A DNA stretch of 64,000 nt from JBBPZA01 sp963728925 (GTDB taxonomy: Bacteria > Actinomycetota > Thermoleophilia > Solirubrobacterales > Solirubrobacteraceae): NCBI GenBank assembly GCA_963728925.1, contig CAVSMB010000004.1:1-64000 (forward strand), read 5' to 3'. Both the position numbers and the translations under genes were made by a program. Shown in pieces: positions 59,748 through 64,000 of this stretch (within the stretch, counting starts at the first letter, position 1; every line of letters begins with the position of its first letter). The notes under the pieces were generated by a model that was given only the letters and a program-made list of their open reading frames with translations, was not told where the DNA came from and ran no database searches.

Positions 59748-61151
59748 TCACCGCCCGTGGAACACGGGCTCCAGGAGCTCGACGTCCGGGTACTCCGCGC
59801 GTAGCCGCTCGATCTCGTCCCAGACCGCAGTCCCGAGCTCGATCGAGGTCTGGTACTCGAACTCGAACCCGATCGGGGCGTCCTTGTAGTACGGGTAGAG
59901 CGGCGGATGCTTGCGGGCTTCCACGTAGTCCTTGAACTTCTTCGTGATGTGCGTGTTGACCCAGTCGTTGACATCGGGTGCGCTCACCGCCGATTTCTTC
60001 TCCCAGAGAACGTCGTCCAGGATGTGGTCGATCTCAACGATCTCGATCCCCGTTCGGCTGTCGTAGACGTGCACCTCTTCCTGGCCCTCGAGTGGCCCGG
60101 CGGCCTGCAGCGGCGTCGCCGGACCCGCGCCGGGAGCGACGGCGGGCGCGCGCTGCTCGGGCTCGCTGACCGGCGCCGACCCCGGCGCGCCCGGCGTGAT
60201 CGCCGGCGGACCTACGAAGGGCTCCTCCACAGGCGCGCCTCGTGCCGCGCCAGGGGCCTGGCGGGTGGTCGCCATGCTGCCTTTCGGGCGCTCCCCGGAC
60301 AGTGGCGGGAAGGCCGCAGGCTCCATCGCGCGCACGGCGAAGTAGACGGCGACGCCCACGCCCACCACGACGATGGCGCCGAGCACGATCCAGCCGACCG
60401 GGTTGCTCACGAGAACGGTCGTCGTCACCAGCGCCGCCTCGGTGGCAGCGACGGGCACGGCCGCGGCGACCGGCACGGCCGCGCCGGCCTCCAGAACGGC
60501 GGTCGTCACCACGGCCGCCTGGCTCGCAGCGACCGGAACGGCCGCGCCCGCCTGGAGAGCCGCGATCTCGGACGGGAGCAACGCCCACCAGGTGAACTGG
60601 ATCAGCGGGCGGGCGACCGTCACGGCTGCGGGCAGCGCGGGCGCGACGTCGGTCGCGATATCCATCGGCGTCTGACGCTGGACTGGGCCGCCGGATGGCG
60701 CGGGCCCGGCCGCACTCCCTGTCGCGCCCAGGTCGACGCGCCCTCCTCGGCCGATCTGCGCAGCGGCGGACACCGCGGCCCGTTCGTCACGATCGCCCGG
60801 GTCGCTCACGCGCAGGCCGCCGGGGCCGGCCCTCCCTTCGACGGGGCCCCTCCGCTGCTGGATCACATGGAAGATCTCATGGGCGAGCAGGTGGCGTCCG
60901 GCGGGCGTCGCGGGCTGGGGAACGCTGCGATGCAGGAAGACGTCGTCGCCGGTGGTGAAGGCGGTCGCGCCGAGGGTGTTCGCCAGCGCGTCCGTGCGCG
61001 GGCCCCGGTGCACACGGACCGATCGCAGATCGGCGCCCAACTGACCCTCGAGCTCGGCGCGCCGCGCACCGGGCAGCGGTGCACCGCCACCGCGCGCGGC
61101 GTCGAGCCCCGATGACACAGCCCTCGCCGGCTCGAGCGCGCGCTCGCTCAC
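59748..61151 (-). CDS. DUF4157 (eCIS-core) protein with candidate C-terminal toxin domain
   Basis: A 467-residue protein. Residues about 25-102 are the DUF4157/eCIS-core domain: ELEGQLGADLRSVRVHRGPRTDALAN, AFTTGDDVFLH, and RHLLAHEIFHVIQQ with the HExxH zinc motif (His91-His95). A long Ala/Val-rich stretch with repeated AGAAVPVAA units (about 200-245), a strong transmembrane helix (GWIVLGAIVVVGVGVAVYFAV, 253-273) and a Pro-rich linker follow. The C-terminal 110 residues look like a separate domain; IVEIDHILDDVLWEKKSA could be a PD-(D/E)xK-type nuclease core, which is inference. DUF4157 proteins are often cargo of contractile injection systems. GTG 61151 overlaps the upstream stop (GTGA). Confidence 0.8.
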   Translation of the reverse strand: MSERALEPARAVSSGLDAARGGGAPLPGARRAELEGQLGADLRSVRVHRGPRTDALANTLGATAFTTGDDVFLHRSVPQPATPAGRHLLAHEIFHVIQQRRGPVEGRAGPGGLRVSDPGDRDERAAVSAAAQIGRGGRVDLGATGSAAGPAPSGGPVQRQTPMDIATDVAPALPAAVTVARPLIQFTWWALLPSEIAALQAGAAVPVAASQAAVVTTAVLEAGAAVPVAAAVPVAATEAALVTTTVLVSNPVGWIVLGAIVVVGVGVAVYFAVRAMEPAAFPPLSGERPKGSMATTRQAPGAARGAPVEEPFVGPPAITPGAPGSAPVSEPEQRAPAVAPGAGPATPLQAAGPLEGQEEVHVYDSRTGIEIVEIDHILDDVLWEKKSAVSAPDVNDWVNTHITKKFKDYVEARKHPPLYPYYKDAPIGFEFEYQTSIELGTAVWDEIERLRAEYPDVELLEPVFHGR

Positions 61152-63745
61152 GCGTTGTTGCGCTCCTGCTGCACCTCGGCCGGGGCGTCGACGGCCGTCG
61201 TCGCGCCGGCGGCCATGGTCTCGGCGACGAGCCACATCCGCGGCGAGGGCGGCGTGCCGACCGGGACGACGCGGACGCCGACCCGGAAGCCGCGCAGGCT
61301 CGACTGCCGGACCGTGAGGAAGGCGCCGAGCTCGCCGTGGATCCGGATCGCCTCGACCGGCGACGTGAACGGCAGTGCGATTGCGCCGAGGCGGATGAGC
61401 GTCGCGACGGTGTCGAGCACGTGGACGCTGCGGGCGTTCCCCACGAAGACGGCGTGGCGGTCGCGGTCGTGGAGCGACGGCACGAGCGCGTGCACGACGT
61501 TGCGGGTGATCATCACCGTGTCCGCCGCCTCGCGACCCGACGGGTCGCCGTCCGAGACGCCGACGTGGATGCCCTGGACGCTGTCTTCGACGAGGTTGTC
61601 GCGGATCTCGACCGTCCCGGCGCGCGAGCCGCCGGCCACGATCCCCTGCCCGACGACGCGGAGGTCCACCCGGAGCCGGCCGATCACTGCCTGCGCGGAC
61701 TTCGGCAGCCGCGCCAGGGCCGGCCCACGGGTGGCGCGGCGGGCCGCCGCCTCCAGCGCCTTCAGAGCACCGCGCCGCGCGACCTGGCCCGCGGTGAGCT
61801 GCCGCGCGAGGGCGACGATCAACCCCTCCGCCTGCGACCCGACCACGACGTGCAGCGGCTCCGCGCCGGGAACCTTCACCGGCCTGGTGCCCCGTTCCGC
61901 CTTCGGGCGGACCGACGCAGCGATCATCGTCCGCAGCCCCCGCGCCAGCGGCTCCCCGTCGGCCCTGACCCCGGCGCCCTCGGGGTCGGCCGTGAGGCTG
62001 ATCTCGTTCCCCGCGACCACCGCGTGGCCCACGTCGACGAGCAGGACTCCGGTCTCCCACGGGCCCACCCGCAGCCGGTTGCGCTCGATGCGGATGCGGT
62101 CGGGGTCGCGACCCTTCTCCGAGCGGATGGTGACGCAGGTCTGCGCTCGCCCGCTCGCCGACTCCGGGCACGAGAGCGAGCACTCCGAGAGCGTCACCTC
62201 GCTCGACGCGACCACCGTCAACGCGCCGTTGAGCTGCGGATCGCCGGCCTTGCCCGGACTGCCGCCCTCCAGCCGGAGGTGGCGGACCTCGATCTGGCTG
62301 CTGTTCTGCACGAGCAGCGCAGCCTCGGTCCGCGTGGCGCGCAGCACGCTCGCCGCGCCCGCGCCCGAGACGACGACACGCTGGCGCGCGGCGAGGGTCA
62401 GCGGCACCGCGAGCTCGTAGAGCCCGGCGGCGAGGCAGACCTGCCCGCCGCCGGCCGGCAACGAATCGATCGCCGCCTGGAGATCGTCGCCCGGAGCCGC
62501 GGACACCGTGCAGGAGCCGCGGTCGGGCCTGATCGCCGTGAGCGGCACGAAGGTCGGCCGGCAGTCGTGCAGGACCTGGCGCGCGTCGAGGTCGACGAGC
62601 GCCAGCGGGGCGAAGACGTGAAGCACGTCGTCGGGCGGGGCGTCGACGCGCCGCTCGATGCCGACCCCCGTCTCCTCGCGAACGCGCGCGCCCCACCCGT
62701 CGCCCGCCTCGAAGTCACCCGCTCCGGCCGCGAAGCGAACGCCGAGGTCGGTACCCCTGAGGGTCGCCGGCGTCGCGGCCGCCGAGCCGACCCTCTCGCC
62801 GTCCCAGCGGCGCAGGACGAGCCCGGACGCCGCGGCCGGCGCGGTCACGGGGCGATCGAGGGTGAGGATCGCCCCTCCCGCCCCCGTCTCGGGCGGCTGG
62901 GAGATCGTGTAGAGCGCGCCGTGGGGCACGCGGTCCTCGCGACGGGCCAGCCAGGAGACTTCGACGCGCTCGCCCGCGGCGAAGGCGATCGCCGCGGAAG
63001 GCCTCAGCGTGACCCGATCACCCGCGAGCTCGCTGATCGCCACCGCCGCGCTCCCGTTCTCGTACGACCACGCGAAGCGCGCACCGGCCGCATCGCCCGG
63101 ATCGATGACTTCGACCCGGAAGAGCCCATCGGGCAGCTGGCCGAGCGGGTCCCCCGGCGGGGCGCAGGGGTCGGTGGGCGCAGCGGGGGCGACGCGGTCG
63201 ACGGAAAGCGTTCCGGTCGAGCCGGGCACGCGGGTGAGGGCGTCCCACGCCGCCTGGCAGGTTTCGGCGCCGGTGGGGTCGCAACGGACGCGATAGCCGA
63301 TCCGGGTCCGCGCCGACGTGTCGACCGGGTCCAGCGCCGGATCGATGAGGGCGTCCTCGTCCTCGGCAGGCTGGATGTGCTGCTCGAAGACGTCGAGGTA
63401 GACGAGCGCCTTCCCGCCCGCCGGCAGAGCCTCGATCTGGTCCTGCGAGGAGTAGGCGAAGCTCTCCGGCGCGTAGGCCATCAGCCCGTCGACCCACATC
63501 CGGCCGGCGTGCACGCTGATCTCGAGCGCGCCGCTGCCGGTGACCCCGACCTGGAAGTCCTGTGACCCGGCCACGACCCCCGCAGGCCCGATCACGTCCG
63601 CAGCCGCCCCGCGCGCAGCCCGCGCGGCCGCGTCGAGGTTGAGGTTGAACTCGTGGTCGAGCTGGACGCGCCCCTGCTGCATGCGGGCGCCGGTCCAGCG
63701 GTCACTCGGCCGGAGCGGGACCTTGGTGTAGTCGCCGGTCATCAT
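61148..63745 (-). CDS. DUF6519-type protein with right-handed beta-helix domain
   Basis: An 865-residue protein. The N-terminus (MMTGDYTKVPLRPSDRWTGARMQQGRVQLD) matches the DYTR...W.G..MQQGRV..D signature of DUF6519 proteins found in contractile-injection and phage-tail-like clusters. The first 400 residues are beta-rich. From about 410 a parallel beta-helix is suggested by a lidded start (DDLQAAIDSLPAGGGQVCLAAGLYEL) and short repeated strands (IEVRHLRLEGGS, VTLSECSLS, IRIERNRLR, VEIRDNLVEDSVQGIHVG). The role may be fibre- or baseplate-associated binding. The start is the first of two ATGs (63745), overlapping the upstream stop as ATGA. Confidence 0.8.
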   Translation of the reverse strand: MMTGDYTKVPLRPSDRWTGARMQQGRVQLDHEFNLNLDAAARAARGAAADVIGPAGVVAGSQDFQVGVTGSGALEISVHAGRMWVDGLMAYAPESFAYSSQDQIEALPAGGKALVYLDVFEQHIQPAEDEDALIDPALDPVDTSARTRIGYRVRCDPTGAETCQAAWDALTRVPGSTGTLSVDRVAPAAPTDPCAPPGDPLGQLPDGLFRVEVIDPGDAAGARFAWSYENGSAAVAISELAGDRVTLRPSAAIAFAAGERVEVSWLARREDRVPHGALYTISQPPETGAGGAILTLDRPVTAPAAASGLVLRRWDGERVGSAAATPATLRGTDLGVRFAAGAGDFEAGDGWGARVREETGVGIERRVDAPPDDVLHVFAPLALVDLDARQVLHDCRPTFVPLTAIRPDRGSCTVSAAPGDDLQAAIDSLPAGGGQVCLAAGLYELAVPLTLAARQRVVVSGAGAASVLRATRTEAALLVQNSSQIEVRHLRLEGGSPGKAGDPQLNGALTVVASSEVTLSECSLSCPESASGRAQTCVTIRSEKGRDPDRIRIERNRLRVGPWETGVLLVDVGHAVVAGNEISLTADPEGAGVRADGEPLARGLRTMIAASVRPKAERGTRPVKVPGAEPLHVVVGSQAEGLIVALARQLTAGQVARRGALKALEAAARRATRGPALARLPKSAQAVIGRLRVDLRVVGQGIVAGGSRAGTVEIRDNLVEDSVQGIHVGVSDGDPSGREAADTVMITRNVVHALVPSLHDRDRHAVFVGNARSVHVLDTVATLIRLGAIALPFTSPVEAIRIHGELGAFLTVRQSSLRGFRVGVRVVPVGTPPSPRMWLVAETMAAGATTAVDAPAEVQQERNNA

Positions 63746-64000
63746 TCCTCCCAGGGAGCCAGGGCAAGGCCGGGGCGCAGGCCGAGGGGCACGAACTCCC
63801 CGACCCGCCGGCGAAGGGCAGCGACGCGAGCGGCCCGGCGGGCGTGGTGGTAGGCGCCCACCTCGCCCCCGTCGCTCGCCGCGGAGAGCAGCGGGTGGGG
63901 TGGCTCGAGCGCGGGGGCGTAGTAGCCGGCGGCCTCGAACCCGATCGAGGCGAAGGTCGGGGCCGGGAACGGCCCGCAGCGGTAGCTGACGGGATGCCGG
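63742..64000 (-). CDS. C-terminal part of an upstream gene in the same operon (partial)
   Basis: Only the last 85 codons are in the window. They read HPVSYRCGPFPAPTFASIGFEAAGYYAP, then ASDGGEVGAYHHARRAARVAALRRRVGEF, and end PGLALAPWEE. No family recognised. It is co-directional with the DUF6519 gene and overlaps it by four bases, so it belongs to the same operon, which continues beyond the window edge. Confidence 0.7.
   Translation of the reverse strand, partial: RHPVSYRCGPFPAPTFASIGFEAAGYYAPALEPPHPLLSAASDGGEVGAYHHARRAARVAALRRRVGEFVPLGLRPGLALAPWEE

Overview
The window is very GC-rich, densely coded DNA, most consistent with an actinobacterium of the Thermoleophilia/Solirubrobacterales type. 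This placement is inferred from gene content and style (GC- and GTG-rich genes, leaderless-looking promoters, an actinobacterial-type c-di-AMP riboswitch, monoderm-style polysaccharide genes). No rRNA, tRNA or taxonomic marker is present to prove it.

Region 1 (about 1-40.4 kb) is a large cell-surface polysaccharide locus. It holds nucleotide-sugar enzymes (dehydrogenase, GDP-mannose 4,6-dehydratase, UDP-glucuronate decarboxylase-like, two further SDR epimerases, a sugar-1-phosphate nucleotidyltransferase, a DegT-type aminotransferase) and about ten glycosyltransferases. It also has three lipid-linked glycosyl-phosphate initiators (16.5, 20.1 and 38.7 kb), three Wzy/O-antigen-ligase-like membrane proteins (10.9, 22.5 and 35.8 kb), a Wzc-like chain-length/BY-kinase protein and a CpsB-type PHP phosphatase. 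Three secreted clan-A glycosidase-like proteins are present; one lies behind a c-di-GMP-I riboswitch and another is frameshifted. No flippase is visible. Two loci pair a Gly/Ser-rich exported protein with a Wzy-like gene, and at one of them the exported protein is fused to the initiating transferase.

Region 2 (about 40.5-47.4 kb) is an accessory patch. It contains an IS630 remnant, a SEC-C protein, two abutting IS5-type elements, an IS3 orfA cut by one of them, an aquaporin remnant fused to a 5'-truncated lgt, a YibE/F-type membrane protein, and an M23 peptidase behind a c-di-AMP (ydaO) riboswitch. Its right edge appears to cut a small membrane-protein gene that followed selB.

Region 3 (about 47.6-58.8 kb) looks like chromosomal backbone: a compact moaD-moaE fusion/selA/selB operon (molybdopterin plus selenocysteine, as for a Sec-containing formate dehydrogenase), divergent from a methylmalonyl-CoA-mutase-type large subunit across only 24 bp, then a large unrecognised secreted protein, a CPA1 cation/proton antiporter, a DUF2269-like membrane protein and a lycopene cyclase.

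Region 4 (about 58.9-64 kb) ends in what looks like the edge of an extracellular contractile injection system (eCIS) or phage-tail-like cluster. An SRPBCC-like protein carries a Gly-Asp repeat. Next come a DUF4157 (eCIS-core) protein with a possible nuclease-like C-terminus, a DUF6519/beta-helix protein, and the tail of a third gene, all translationally coupled on the minus strand.

Across the window many transcription-unit heads show TANNNT placed 6-9 bases before the start codon, the signature of leaderless transcripts. This was used to choose several starts.
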